From Massospora cicadina (lineage: Eukaryota; Entomophthoromycota; Entomophthoromycetes; Entomophthorales; Entomophthoraceae), in NCBI GenBank assembly GCA_022478985.1, contig JAKSZP010000010.1:368033-432032 (forward strand): a DNA stretch of 64,000 bases, given 5' to 3'. Positions within the stretch are counted from its first letter, which is position 1. Each line of letters opens with the position of its first letter. Positions 33,561-45,177 of the stretch are shown here, one piece after another. Both the position numbers and the translations under genes were made by a program. The notes under the pieces are model-generated. The model had not been told where the DNA came from and did no database searches. It saw only the letters and a list, made by a program, of their open reading frames with translations.

Positions 33561-35860
33561 GCCAAGCTGTCAAACTGGGGCGGCAAAAAGAGGAAGATGG
33601 GTGACTTTTTTTAGTACTAGAAGAAGATGGGTGACTTGCCTTAAGAAAAGTAAGAGTTATTAAAAGTTTTTCGTCAGAAATAGATAGTTTATTACCCAGA
33701 AATTCTTGGAGGCAATTCTTTCAGAACAGTAGATTTATTTAGAGGCATGGTATCAGAATCTTCAGTATAAAGAGCCTCTTTCAGCATACTGAACTTATTT
33801 TTTAATATTTTGCGTCTTACTATACACATCACTTATAAACATTGAACCATGGTGTGATAACAACCTTTGCAGTAAGAGCAGATAGTTTTGTTCTTGTAAT
33901 TTACTTTGCTGGAGTGTACATAAGGCATATTGGGGATTTTGATAGCTAAAGAAATTTTCCAACGTAGCATCAGGAATTTTGTTTACAGAATTTTTGATTT
34001 CTCAGATACACGTTAAGGTACACTTGAGCCTTATTTTATGTAGTTGAACGTCAGGACAGGACTTGATGGCAGAGATTCTTGTTATAATGGCGAACTTAGC
34101 TTAATATGAATAACATTAACCAATGGTTAAGCTCTAACATAAAGATCTTATAGAGAAGTCAGCGGGAGTTTCCTTTTATTGAGGCATATTACCATGAATG
34201 CCAATTTCTGGTTTAAAAAAGTTTTGACCAATACCAAACTTTTTAAATCAAGGCGGTCTTGGCTTGGGTCAAGTTGAAAGTCAAGTAGGTGAGGGGTCAT
34301 AATCTATATAGCCTCCCCCAGAGGCAAAAAAAGGAAGTGCCTTAGTTTCATCATAGTTGAAGGTCTCCCCCATCACATTATCATATGCATTCAATAATGA
34401 CGCAAGTTCTTCTGACTGGAAATGAACTCTTTTGTTTAGGCTCTAAAGATATAGCCTGAAGAGAAAGAATGTTTATTCCTAGCTCAGCACTACTTCACAA
34501 CTCATAGGGCACTGTATCCATATAATCATGGGGCACTTTGATTCATTTATCTTCTTAATTCTCCACGCCATCTTGCAGTTCATTCCATCACTGTTGAGAG
34601 CAGCTGTACTGGCCTCCTGATCCATCTGAATTTTCAGAGCTGTTTCTCGTCTTCACAATTGGTGTATAAGTCTCTGAGATTGGTACATTTTTGTTCTATC
34701 TATTTGAGACATTAATCAGTGCCTTGGTGAACACAAACATAATTTCACTCATCTCTTCTAGTGCCTCCAAGGTGATGTTGAGATAACTTGAGGAACATTG
34801 AGGATGCCGCACCATTGGGCAATTTGCTCCTTCTTCTTATGTAAAACCTTGAACTTTATACAATACCTTATATTATATGGGATTATCAGTACCCTCAGCG
34901 TGTGGGTTAGGGGACCCAGGGGGCCAGGTGGTCCTTCAAGGCCTCGTGGCCCACCTACTCTATCGTAGCCATAAGCCCTCTAAGCTCTTGGGGACCTCGT
35001 GGTATATTAGAACCGTCACTTCTGGTGGGACCTTGATGCCCCAGGGTCCTTCAGTCCCATGGACTACTGAAGCTATGGTATTTCTGGCATTGTTGTCACA
35101 TTTATCCTTCAATGCCTCTACATGGTTCATGCTTTGCACTAGAGCCAATATAAGTATCTGGATCTGACTGGAAGATTCAGATGAGTTTTGCTTCACAAAT
35201 TCGCGTACTTTGGTTATACACCTTTTAGATAGTAAGTTAGTTGATTTTTCATGTAGCTTAAAATCCCAAAGTCCAATAGGGTGATCTGATTCTTGTATTG
35301 TTAATGAGGCGTCTATTCCCAGGATTGCATCACGCTTATCTTTAACAAATGCAGATTCATTTTCATAAAAGTCAACAAGGTTAAAGTTGAGGTTCTGCAT
35401 TGTCTTAGATGTTTTAACACCTCCTGATGATGCAGTCTTAATAACTGAAGGAGGTAATGAGAAGTGGAATGTACAAAAAAGCAAAGGTAGGGTCATACAC
35501 CATTGGTTAATTTGTTAATGGCCATTAAGATGAAATGTAAATCTTTTTGCTTGTAAGGAAGGTACCATCATGGCTTGGGAGCAGCTGAATTGGCCTTTGG
35601 TTGATTAAATTCCACCCAAGAGCTTCTGAATGGTACCGCTGAGGTCGTTAGACTGATGATAGTATTGTTTCCATTCTGGACTGGGCAAGATGAACTCAAA
35701 GAAGGCCCAAAATTCTAAAATTTTTGGGTTTTATGAGTAAATTTTATATTGGGATGTACTAATCCATCTGGTGGCACTTCCCTCCTCAAAAGAGGGGAGA
35801 TATTCATTGCAGGAATTACTGTCCATTTCATGATCAACATTTTCACTAAGAACTTGGGGT
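33561..35860 (-). pseudogene. G3 Gag with collagen-like segment
   Basis: By position between protease and 5' LTR, this holds Gag. The clearest part is the frame at 34,960-35,496. Its acidic/helical N-terminus (DFYENESAFVKDKRDAI, LLSKRCITKVREFVKQN, ILALVQSMNHVEALKDK) runs into a Gly-X-Y segment at 34,900-35,070. A possible zinc-knuckle region near 33,850-33,900 (GCYHTMVQC-like) is too decayed to be sure. The layout parallels G2 Gag. Confidence 0.7.
34900..35070 (-). repeat. Collagen-like Gly-X-Y coding repeat in G3 Gag
   Basis: On the minus strand the triplets begin GTEGPWG, shift frame, then give GHQGPT, IPRGPQ and, after a gap, GPRGLEGPPGPLGPL near 34,910-34,950. Gly at every third residue with Pro at X or Y repeats the pattern seen in G2 at 15,590-15,765. 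Only 12-14 triplets survive. Confidence 0.75.
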
Positions 35861-35878
35861 CCCTGTATTGAGCATCAA
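35861..35878 (-). other. Primer binding site of G3 (mutated)
   Basis: The minus strand after the 5' LTR reads T-TGATGCTCAATACAGGG. It differs from the shared TGGTGCTCACTACAGGG by G-to-A and C-to-A changes. Confidence 0.65.
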
Positions 35879-36553
35879 CATTGGCTTAAATGTTATAATA
35901 GAGCCAAAAAGTTGATTCTTTAGTTGCATAAAGACGTCCTATTTGGTGATTTTAGCTTTATTCAAGATGGCTCTTAGCGAAGTATTGGCTCCTGAAGGGA
36001 GAAGGAAAAGCACTTTTGCATTAAGTAGGGTCCTTAAAGGCAGCTATTTTAATTTGCAACTGCTAATGTTAAGTTGCTAATATGTGAAGTAATATAAAAA
36101 ATATGCTAATTCCTAATACAGTAAAGAATTCAGATTAAATTTATTACATTTTTATTTTCTAATGTTTATAGGATGTGTGGGAGCCTTATGGCGTAGAGAG
36201 CTCTTGGGTCTCCTTGTTCAGGTTCTTCATCACTCATCCAGCATGAGGTCCTTGCATTGGTCACTATCACTCTATCAATATATGAACTGCTGTGCTCGCA
36301 TTGACTTGTGCTTTAGGATTGTGACTCAGGGATTTGTGATACAGTTTACAAAAGTTGTCAATTGGTGTCCCAGCCCAAATCATATCTTATAATTATTCCT
36401 GAATTCCTTTATTGGATCTTATCCATTTAAAGTCATCAAATAACTAAGTGACAATTCAATCATGTTGTCAAGTCTCAGTTCCATAAGAGTTCATCTAAGC
36501 CGCTCATCACTAAATCTTAATTTTTAGATCATATAATATAGCAAATTTTGACA
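35879..36553 (-). repeat. 5' LTR of G3
   Basis: It is the homologue of 20,978-21,589. It ends TTTTGACA on the plus strand, followed by ATGAC. It is about 60 bp longer than the 3' LTR because of small indels. Confidence 0.78.
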
Positions 36554-36979
36554 ATGACATTTATTTTAATTATTTTTCTTTCTGATTGGGAAGTCAGTAG
36601 CAAGAGTTAGAACTCATGGTCATATATAGTTAAAATATTTCATCGACATCCAACGCCAATGTAGTACTTAGTTAGCTGACCTAAATCTAACTCCAAAGGT
36701 AATAGATGCTCTGGCGCGCCATTGATTTTTTCATAAACCTTAACGCAACCTGCAGGAGAGATAATAAGAGTATAAGAATTTTGAGAACAAAGATAACAAG
36801 AATAAACTACAGATGATGACCCAATCACAGAGCCAGGAAATTTGATTCTGTCACAATTAGAATTCTCTTTGTACATTAGTGTTTTGATATGTTTTTATTT
36901 AAGGATAACAATCCTTTTATTGTTATCCTATTGTAATAGTGGTGATAGAACCATGAGTGACAATGTGCTAAAATTTATA
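36554..36979 (+). repeat. LTR2 of element T, last segment
   Basis: It continues the LTR from 20,977 across G3. It matches LTR1 (GATAGAACCATGAGTGAC at 2,211 and 36,945) and LTR3. It is followed by the primer binding site at 36,981-36,998. Confidence 0.8.
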
Positions 36980-39192
36980 ATGGTGCTAACTATAGGGGTC
37001 AATAATTTAACCTCTTCCCTAACATCAACTCATTAAAAACTACAATAAATAATGAATAGTGAACCTGCTGGCTTAATTAATTTCACAAAGAGCTATTTTC
37101 AAGTGCCATACCCTTGAACACAAGCTGGATGCCACAGCCTCTATAATTGTTGCGCAAAACAGCAGAATTAATGGCTATAGCTACTTTGTAAGACGCTCTT
37201 GAGCACTAAGTCTCTAGTAAAAAGAATTAGGCACACAAAAACATCTTTAGACTATAGCTAAAAGTCAAATAATTGCAAACAACGTAAAAAGTTACTTCCA
37301 TTAAAAGAAAGGTAATCCATTAATATCTCCTGCAAGTGAATGTTATTAAGGTAAAGAATCAGCCTCCTTGCAAAGACCTCTCTTAGGGTAGTCCCTCCCA
37401 TATTTATGCCTATTCCCGTACATTAGGCGAGAACCCCACATACAATGCATCTAACATTGTCCCAGCTCGACTTTCCCATATACAAAGCAGCACCCCCTAT
37501 CATTTTAAGACTGCACATCTTCAAATGAACGAGTATAATGTCACTAAAATGCTTTTATCCTCCTACCAGAATGATAACACACATGGATCTTTAAGCAGTA
37601 TTTTTTACTAAAGAGACATCAGACAATTTGCAAGACCAAAACTGTTTATCTCTAACCTTGGAGTTGAGAGTGTCAACAAAATTTGTTTATTATCTGAAGA
37701 ATAGCGTCATTTTCTTCCAAGATGTTAAACAAACATAATGAAGATCTATGAGGGGAGGGAGAGAATAATTCAACGCAAAGCCAACCCTTATCTTAGGGAT
37801 CAAAGACAATGAGACTCTCAACAAATTCGCCAACTGGTTTACTCAGGAAGACTATGTATTAGTAGGGTAGGGATCTTATCATAAGTTGATTCAAGAAAAG
37901 TGATGCCCTTCACTAAAAACCCCATACTAAGAACTATTTGACGTGATGACTCCTGTCCTACAGGAAGATATGGACATAATAATTTATTACCAACTATCTG
38001 TTCTGGATCACCATTTCCTTCCAACCCCTGAATGCAGAACAGAAACCTGTTGTCTCCGCCATTGCACTAAACCAACCCACTGGAACGCGGCATATCATAC
38101 CTCTTAACAAAAATCAGAATTTCACACAAAGCAGAAAGTTGCTCCGTCACCCCTAGTAACTTGACATTGTTGCGACCAAAAGGGTCACTATGCACTACAT
38201 TTCCTTAGAAACCATGGAGTTCATGTATTGTATAATTACTTCTGGAGTGGGAAAAGGATGCATGGAGTGGAGAAGGGACTCTCTACTTCTGATGACATAC
38301 TCACACTAGTCCCACACCTACATGATAAACCTTCCCTTTAGAAAGTTGGCGCTCTCACAAAACTTATTGTAGTATTATTGGCTACTATAAAAGCATACAC
38401 TGCACCACCTCATTTGCATCTAATAGAGCAACTGAACTGGAGGCCCACACCAAAATAAAAATCCACATTTTATCTAACCATCATGAATAGCCTTTTCATA
38501 TAAGTGTCACCTGTCAGCAAATATTTCCACATCTATTTAGTGCAACCACACTGCCCACATAATATTAAATGAGCTTTTCATAATGAACCAAACTCATCCC
38601 CTATGCTTTCTTGTATCATGTGCTCTCTGATGACCTGCATGTAATAAAACCTGAATAGCAATCAGATGAAGCAGACACTAAGGAGATTTGTACTGAATAG
38701 AGACATAAAAACAAGTCTTTAGATTGAGCTGCACTAAACTGTCAATGTATCTTATCTGAAGGGAGTTAACTCTGCCTTCTCAGTATTCACAAGACATAAA
38801 ATTATCTGAGGACAAATAACAGCCTAAAGTCCATTAAAAATTGAAAAACCTTAATTAATATATGCAAATAGAAAGATCAATTTCAAAACAAGAATGATAT
38901 TCTTTGAACTGCTATTAGTTTGTTTTTCACTTTTTTTATACTTTTTATCTCCTTATTTTTCCATACAGTAAATCACACATCGCCTGGACACCATAACCCC
39001 TCATTCTTCATCCCTGCAGTACTAATTGAAGGTACTCTTAACTTTCCACTCTCACCATCCGTTTATGTTTACTAGATGACCCTTCCGTTGGTTTTTCCTT
39101 GCACTGAACCAGCAGCATCCTTAGTATAATGTACTTAAAAGACGATTGGAGCATAGCAGAAGACATCTATATTTAAGTCAAGGGAGGGGAAG
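36980..39192 (+). mobile_element. Second internal region of T (uninterrupted, 2.2 kb)
   Basis: This copy is free of insertions and shows the true unit: primer binding site (36,981), Gag relic with HCCDQKGH at 38,162-38,203, and a polypurine tract at 39,181-39,192. Alignment with copy 1 is good throughout, for example TGAACTGGAGGCCCAC at 38,433 and 5,302. After the knuckle, about 1 kb has no recognisable domain. Confidence 0.75.
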
Positions 39193-39948
39193 TGTCAAAA
39201 AATTGGGTTTATCAGCTTATAAGCTTTTTGTGGTTATTATTGTCCTTGACTTAACAGGGGTTCAACCTGCCATATTATTAACTTACCAGTTAGAAACCCA
39301 ATGCAAAATTAATGCACCAACTATTTTTGCATTAAATTAAACCCAAATAGTTCTCTTGCTGATAGCATACTTTCTTTAAATCACAATAATACAAATTTTA
39401 ATGTTTTGCACGACATAATAATGACCTTATTAATGTGTACTAATTCATCCCAAAATGAATCCACTCAATTGTAATGTCTACAAAAGCAATATATAAAACT
39501 ATCAAAGCTCCTAGTCATAGCATCCACTATGATATTAAATATACTTAATCTATCTGTGATTGGAAAGTCAGCAACAAGAGATATAATTCTTGATTAAAAA
39601 GTTGTTATTTTTACAAAAATCAACGCCAATGTGATGATTAGTAAAGTGAAGTCCATCCTAAAAAGGAATAACTGTGAGGTATGCCAAATGAACTTCATTG
39701 AAAAGCTTAGAGAAAACTGCAGGAAAGATAAAAGGGATACAAAAAAAATTGACAAATATGACAAGAAAAACTCCAGACAACGCTCCCATCACAGAACTAG
39801 GCAGTGCAACTCTGCCACAAATAAAAATACCGCTTTTTATTTTGTTATTGTTTATATTATTTAACTTCCTTAAAGGATATCAATACCAATATTGTTATCA
39901 AGTTTTATTAATAATAAAAGAGCCCTGAGTGAAGTGTGCAAATTTACA
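39193..39948 (+). repeat. LTR3 of element T
   Basis: It runs from TGTCAAAAAATTGGG to AATTTACA. It is followed by AATCC, the right copy of the target duplication, and then directly by RT codons of N0. Confidence 0.8.
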
Positions 39949-40150
39949 AATCCATGATTGCTTGGTGTGATATATTCTTCTTACATACTAGCAGCAGGTG
40001 TAAAGCATATGGGATCTTGGATGATCTCAAAAAGCGGGATTTAGTAATATGATCTAGCTTTTTAGTGATAAATTCTTAATCAGCTTTGGATTTTTTTGAT
40101 GGCTTGTTTTTGAACGTTATTGCTGATCCATGTCCATAAAATGAACTTTT
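39949..40150 (-). pseudogene. N0 reverse transcriptase, N-terminal half
   Basis: The minus strand reads FITKKLDHITKSRFLRSS and LLVCKKNISHQAIMD, the template-binding start of a gypsy RT (E-I-x-K-L-L-x-x-G-F-I-x-P-S, then VKKKDG, then DYR). The next codons are found at 1,508 downward (NLDEVTK). This shows that 1,514-39,948 is a single compound insertion. The linker to the protease occupies 40,150-40,840 without clear motifs. Confidence 0.8.
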
Positions 40151-40839
40151 CCTTTGCATAACCTGTAATCATTTGGTCCTTTACCAAAAATACCTTTGAT
40201 TTATCCTATATTGATCCAACTTCTTCTTCTTGGTTAACACATTGGTGGATCTAGTTGATCAAATCCTCATACGCCATGTAATTAATTTATAAAGTCACTA
40301 CTTGATGACCTTTCTTGGGTGATACCTTGTCCTTTTCTACACAGGAATTGATTGATTTTTAATGCTCCTCAGAACTACGGATAAATTGATTAAGTAGCAT
40401 GAATCAAAGAATCTAGGTAGGGTCCATGACTCTTGATCTCTGATCTTATCATTAATATACTTAGAGTGCTGCATCAAGAGTATTTCACTTTGATCAATAA
40501 GGGCATAATTCGCTATCTGTTGGGTCAGATCACTAGTTTAACTTACACCGAACAGTAACCCTTCTTCTGTAATAAGCACAACTGGCAGTTGTTTCACTAA
40601 CTTCCTTTATATTAGAATGTAAAATTAATGTCTTAATCCATATCCAAAATATATGTTTTCTGCTTGTGTGGCTTAGTATCTTATTTCTTTAATGCTAAGT
40701 TAACTGGAAGTAGAGAAAGTTCACGTTACTAATGGTATAGCCAACTTTTTCACCACTGATAGTGATTAACACAGTCAGAAAATTGTAGTGTTTATTACTA
40801 CTATGGCTGGATATGTTAAAATCATTTGTAAAAAATTTA

Positions 40840-41010
40840 AAATTAGTGTATAGTAGGCTCCTAATGCACGTTTGGTATATGGCACAGCTGTTTAGGAGTT
40901 GACACTATAATCAATGTCTGGCATGAACTTCAATTCCTTCATAAGTTTGGAGTTTTCAATTTTTAGAAAGGCACCAGCGTCAAGAACTACGCAAACTCTA
41001 ACTCTCTGGA
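40840..41010 (-). pseudogene. N0 aspartic protease
   Basis: The minus strand gives VLDAGAFLKIENSKLMKEL with the active-site D-A-G-A at 40,972-40,986 (D-T/S-G-A expected), then PYTKRALGAYYT as in the G2 protease. It lies between Gag and RT of N0. Confidence 0.75.
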
Positions 41011-42582
41011 ACATGACCTCAACTTTGGTTATGCTTTTTCAATTGGATATCGAGTTGGTAACCAGTCATTAGCTGACTTCTCAAATTCTTAAGCTCTTCT
41101 GGCCTCGGTGTCACTAAGTTGGCGATTTTCTCATCTGACGTCTTATTGTTCTTGAGGTAAATATGACAAGCTGTTCACCCTCTTCTATGGTGTCAATTAT
41201 TCTCATAGACTGAGTGGTTTGCACCATGTAGGTCATACTTGACCCATCATAGTCATTCCATGGATCTAGAGCTTAACAGTTACTAACACAGTGCTATGAG
41301 ACCCTAACATGTGGTAACTGAACTTACTAGTTTTTAAAACACCAGTCTAGTCCTTGTTCTTTAAAAATTAAATTTCCCTAATTCACAGTCTTGGAGGTTT
41401 TGCTTATGTGAGGACCTTGATCTCATTAATATTGTTACAAATTGTCAAAAGTGTCCTAGATTGTGTCATTTGTTGCATAATAAATCTCTTCGTTATATAG
41501 TTTACCCAGCGTTGTATTCTTCTCTCTTGGATTCTCCATTTTAGCTTGTTTCCCATAAACATCCTTGCTAAGTCCCTGAGGCGGGTGAATAACAACTTTA
41601 GTTTCAGTCTTATACATCCTTTGTACATTATGTAGTCTTCCTTGATCATTTTTAATCACATGGCGTTCTTAAGTGCAAGGGCCATATGCATCTTGAGGTC
41701 TGGGTGCATTTAAAAAGATGAGCAGCTCCATATTTGTTGTAGGAAAATCTAAATTTTTGATTTTCCACAATTGTTGCTCTTTGGGGTAATAAAGAACTGC
41801 TTAGTTTCTGAATAAAAAATTATACCTCATCTTAATCAATAAAAATCCTTTTTTAAATTTTGGACATCTGGACCGCAGGTAAATTCAGACAAAAGTATAT
41901 CCTTTACTTTGGTCCATTTCAGACATTTTTGTAAACTTTCACAGAGTTTTTCTTAAAAATCATGACCCAATTAATTTTTGTACATGGTAAGTTTATAAAA
42001 TGGCTAACGCAACATCCATATGTTCTCATACAATTGCAAGAAGTCTGAGACTTTCCCTTATAAGAAGTGAAAACCATTTAAATTTAGGCTCAAAACTTGG
42101 ATTCTCCTCAGCTAGGTCAATTGTTATAATGCAAGATGGTGAAGTTAGTTTGTTGACAAGTTTGGTGTCACCATATAAGTTCCTTATTGATGGACTTATA
42201 TCTGGGACTGGCAAGCTTGCAGTTGAGATTTGAATTCTTTTACACTTTTAACAAGCTTTTACAAGATAGAGTTAAGTTAACCATTTCCCATATTTGTTTA
42301 GGGGCTGTATATTAATATCATTTTCAATCTCAGGAATTATAATTTGGTATTTAAGTTTCTTCAAGGAGACTCAATCTTCTTAACAGATTAGAATCCATCA
42401 AAAATTTGGAGTAACAGTTTGAACATTATGTGCTGTATTTAAACCTGCTCAAGCTGTGATCTCAGCTCCACCACTTCTGCTTCTAGAGTTAAAAGACTTT
42501 CCATGATGACGTCTCCTTCCATTTCCATGAGTTCATAGGATTCTTCATCATGGTAAGCTATCATATTCTCATTGTTATTCAT
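41011..42582 (-). pseudogene. N0 Gag, decayed
   Basis: A start codon at 42,580-42,582 opens MNNNENMIAYHDEESYELM, followed by an acidic, heptad-like helix (LLTLEAEVVELRSQLEQV) that stops after about 47 codons. The body to 41,010 is split over several minus frames. No collagen-like stretch or clear zinc knuckle is seen. Confidence 0.55.
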
Positions 42583-42693
42583 TAAGTTATATTTTTCTTT
42601 CTATACTCATCTATTCTTATGGTGTCACCAATGCAGCGGGCATCAGAATTAACCCCTTAGCCCTTGCACACTTAATGTGGTTATTTTATTAAC

Positions 42694-44720
42694 TTTTTTA
42701 GTATTAGGTGGTTCCAACCCAAGGGATTCACAAATTTGACTAAAATTACGCCTGAGATCCTAAGAGCTTGAGGCGGGGGGAATGGATGAATAAAAAATGG
42801 AGGGGGATAATCCGCTAGAGCCAAACATCTAACCAGATAGATCTACTAGTAGTTTTTAGCGCGGTGGAGGTTTTTAGGGACATCTTAAAGTGCACCTTAA
42901 AATTGGTAAACATATGGGGTAATGACCACAGCTGAGAGTTAAAAGTGGCGCAAAGTAAAAATAATGAATAGTCCATATAGTTATTTAAAGCCAGTACTTT
43001 ATTTATGGGGTTTAATTGAGGAGAGAGCAGTCAAAATTAATGTTCTGAACCTGATGCCAAACCCAGGGTTCTGCTCATGGGAGTTTATGGACTTTGCTAC
43101 AGAAGAGGGAGATGAGGGGGCAGGTGCAGAAAAGGTGGAGGTAGGTGTTGATCAGATTGGCACATCTCAGCCAGCTCTTTTGCTGGAAGGTAGGATCAGT
43201 TCAATTCTCTATCCTGTATGAATACTGAAAACTTGTCAAACCATATTCCACGTTCTCTCTTAGAGAATAGGATGGTTGAAGTCCTTCCAGAGCGCCTTTA
43301 GAGCACATTCTATGGTGGGGGTAGGAGTTTGAGGATTCAATGACATTGTCAGGCAAACAGCAAGTTATAATTAGACCGGTCTGTCAGCCTAGGTGCCAGA
43401 GCACCTGAACGGCAAACCAGAATGCCAAAGGCACTGCTGCTGGTATGACGGATATGAAACCAGTTAGAGAGTTTTGCCAAAAATTGCCGATGAGCCATAA
43501 TCTCATACAGACACATAATGAAACACCAGACAAATATGGACATAAACCCCAAGGGGTGTTGGAGTGCTTGCGGGAAGGGCGGTTTATTTTCCAACATAAA
43601 AAACTAGAGTAGGGGGAAGGAAGTTTTAATGGAAAATAAAGGAAGAAAATTGACCAACAATTTTCTCAGTGTGATGCAACTGATCAAATAGTGGTTAATT
43701 GATGCAGGAATAAGCCAGGATTGGGTCCCTCAAGTTTGACCTAACCAGCGAATTTTTTGGGAAAGGGGACAGATAAGCTCAATGGGAACTGACATTGAAG
43801 GATTCGGTGGCAGGCTGAGTTGCTGTCATTTTGACCGTGAACATCCAAACTGAGGCTCAACTGCATTTCTGGCGGTTGGCATGATGGCGTCTGGACCAAT
43901 GAGCAGCAGGAATTCTCCAGGGCCACCCCACATAGGGGCAGTCCCAATTGGTTGGGAATGGGTTCAGGATTCCCAACCTGCCCATGCCCAGTTTCTGGGC
44001 CATTCGTTAAGTCAAAAGAGTTGAATTGGACACAACTCCCAATTTTCCAGATGGAAGCTTTGAACTATCATTGATGGTGTCCGATGATGCTTCCTGCATG
44101 TTGGGGATCATCCTCAACAATTTTGAGAGGGAGTTAATTTTGACAATTGCTCTGCTGGTTGAATCAAAACTGTCAGTGATAAACCTGATAATTCAATCTT
44201 AGTCCCTCTTTGATTATGAGGTTGACAATCGTCAGGCTTGATTTCTGTCAGCTTTGGACCAATTGACTTTAATTCAGTGATCTGAGCACAGATTTCCTTA
44301 ATCTGGCTAATGAGTTCAGCCAAGGTAAGCAAGGGTACTGAGAGTGGGATCTGAAGAGGAAGGCTGTTACCCAGCGCTCATCTACCATGTGGGAGAGATC
44401 ACCTTGGGTGACAAGGGGTACAGCCGCCCTCTTTGGCCCCTTCTTACTTAGAAACGGAAAGCGCGACCAATCTACACACAGGGGACGTTCCCCTGGACTT
44501 ACAGACATAGTGAAGGCCTGTCCAAAGGGTTGAGTTGGGAGAGAACAATCTTCTTATTGTGGACTAGGTGTGTTGTCAGGGACTGATGCCAAGACCGCTT
44601 CTTTTGTAGGGGAAAGCATAGCACACATGTGCTCCTATTCGCTTGAGGGAAAAGATGGTCTGATTTCAGTAAATTCTTAAAGATGGTTAAGGAGGTGGCA
44701 TGGACGTTGTCAGAAATTTA
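42694..44720 (-). mobile_element. 5'-truncated LINE copy L2, split by S2b
   Basis: The 3' end at 42,694 (minus CCTAATACTAAAAAA) and the following 0.65 kb match the L1 3' region. The match resumes after S2b at 44,504 and fades near 44,720. The residues VLCFPLQKKR..., HLVHNKK and LNPLDRPS match LCAFQYRREG, HAIVHNG and LNPQDRPP of L1. Only the C-terminal part of ORF2 is present, so this is a typical 5'-truncated insertion. The exact 5' end was not found. Confidence 0.75.
43347..44503 (-). mobile_element. LTR-like element S2b (second copy of S2)
   Basis: It runs from TGTCAGGCAAACAG to GGACTTACA (1,157 bp), flanked on both sides by GACAT (43,342-43,346 and 44,504-44,508), a perfect 5-bp duplication. 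It is the inverted homologue of 8,110-9,263. The minus strand keeps the same coding-like parts: SPGERPLCVDW, LAELISQIKEICAQITELK, GKLGV, GRLGI, NPFPTNWD, YVGW and RRHHAN, but in three frames with stops. Removing it restores the L2 sequence. Confidence 0.85.
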
Positions 44721-45108
44721 ACCAGACGGATTCCTCCAAAGATTTAAGCGGATTTGGGATGAAATAGGTCAATCTCAGCGGAATGGCTTATTAACTAAAT
44801 TTTGTGGTTATTAGGTGATTGCTAGGTAGTTGCTCCCCAAATTAGGTCGAGATGAATTCAAATAATCCACTGAGTTTGAAAGTTAGGATCAAGTGGAGCC
44901 TGTCAATGGCCATATTAGGTTTATGGATCAATGGAGACTAGTAGTTGAGGATGATCCAATTGTATTAATTTAGTAAGTTTCAGCAGAAACTGACAATCCT
45001 GAGTTTGAGGCGGTTGAGGTTGTTTCTGGCGCCTATTATTTAATAATTAAATATTGTCTGAATAAGGTGATTCCCTTGATAATCGACTTCAAAGAGTTGA
45101 AACATACT
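44721..45108. other. Unassigned sequence between L2 and L1
   Basis: No coding region is recognised. The last 17 bases (45,092-45,108) are the left target duplication of L1. The sequence before L1 was therefore continuous with 51,199 onward before L1 arrived. It may be part of an LTR. Confidence 0.5.
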
Positions 45109-45177
45109 TAGTTTAGTACTAGATGGTCCCAACCTGAAGGGGGATTCATCAATGTTTATTGAATTACGCCTGGGCTC

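Larger units (their letters stand above)
20978..36553 (-). mobile_element. Gypsy element G3
   Basis: LTRs at 20,978-21,589 and 35,879-36,553 bracket a minus-strand element. ATGAC occurs on both flanks (20,973-20,977 and 36,554-36,558), a perfect 5-bp duplication within T LTR2. G4 is inserted in its integrase and L4 in its RT; the net length is about 7.1 kb. Gag carries a collagen-like segment similar to G2. The primer binding site next to the 5' LTR is a decayed copy of the shared sequence. Confidence 0.85.
1514..39948 (+). mobile_element. Tandem LTR element T (LTR1-internal-LTR2-internal-LTR3), heavily interrupted
   Basis: Three copies of a roughly 750-bp LTR (1,514-2,245; LTR2 split over 6,094-6,341, 20,888-20,977 and 36,554-36,979; 39,193-39,948) alternate with two copies of an internal region of about 2.2 kb. 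The landmark CAACGCCAAT recurs at 36,651 and 39,621, giving a period of 2.97 kb. A primer-binding-site-like sequence follows LTR1 and LTR2, and purine tracts precede LTR2 and LTR3. The whole block is flanked by AATTC (1,509-1,513) and AATCC (39,949-39,953) and sits in the RT of N0. Only a Gag zinc-knuckle relic is recognised inside, so it looks like a gag-only, non-autonomous LTR element in a dimeric arrangement. Nested insertions account for about 32 kb of its span. Confidence 0.8.

Noticed and set aside
20978..36553. The repeats at 1.5-6.3 kb and 36.6-39.5 kb as very long LTRs of G3
   Set aside because: G3 has its own LTRs and an ATGAC duplication. The outer repeats have their own primer sites, purine tracts and opposite orientation, so they belong to T.
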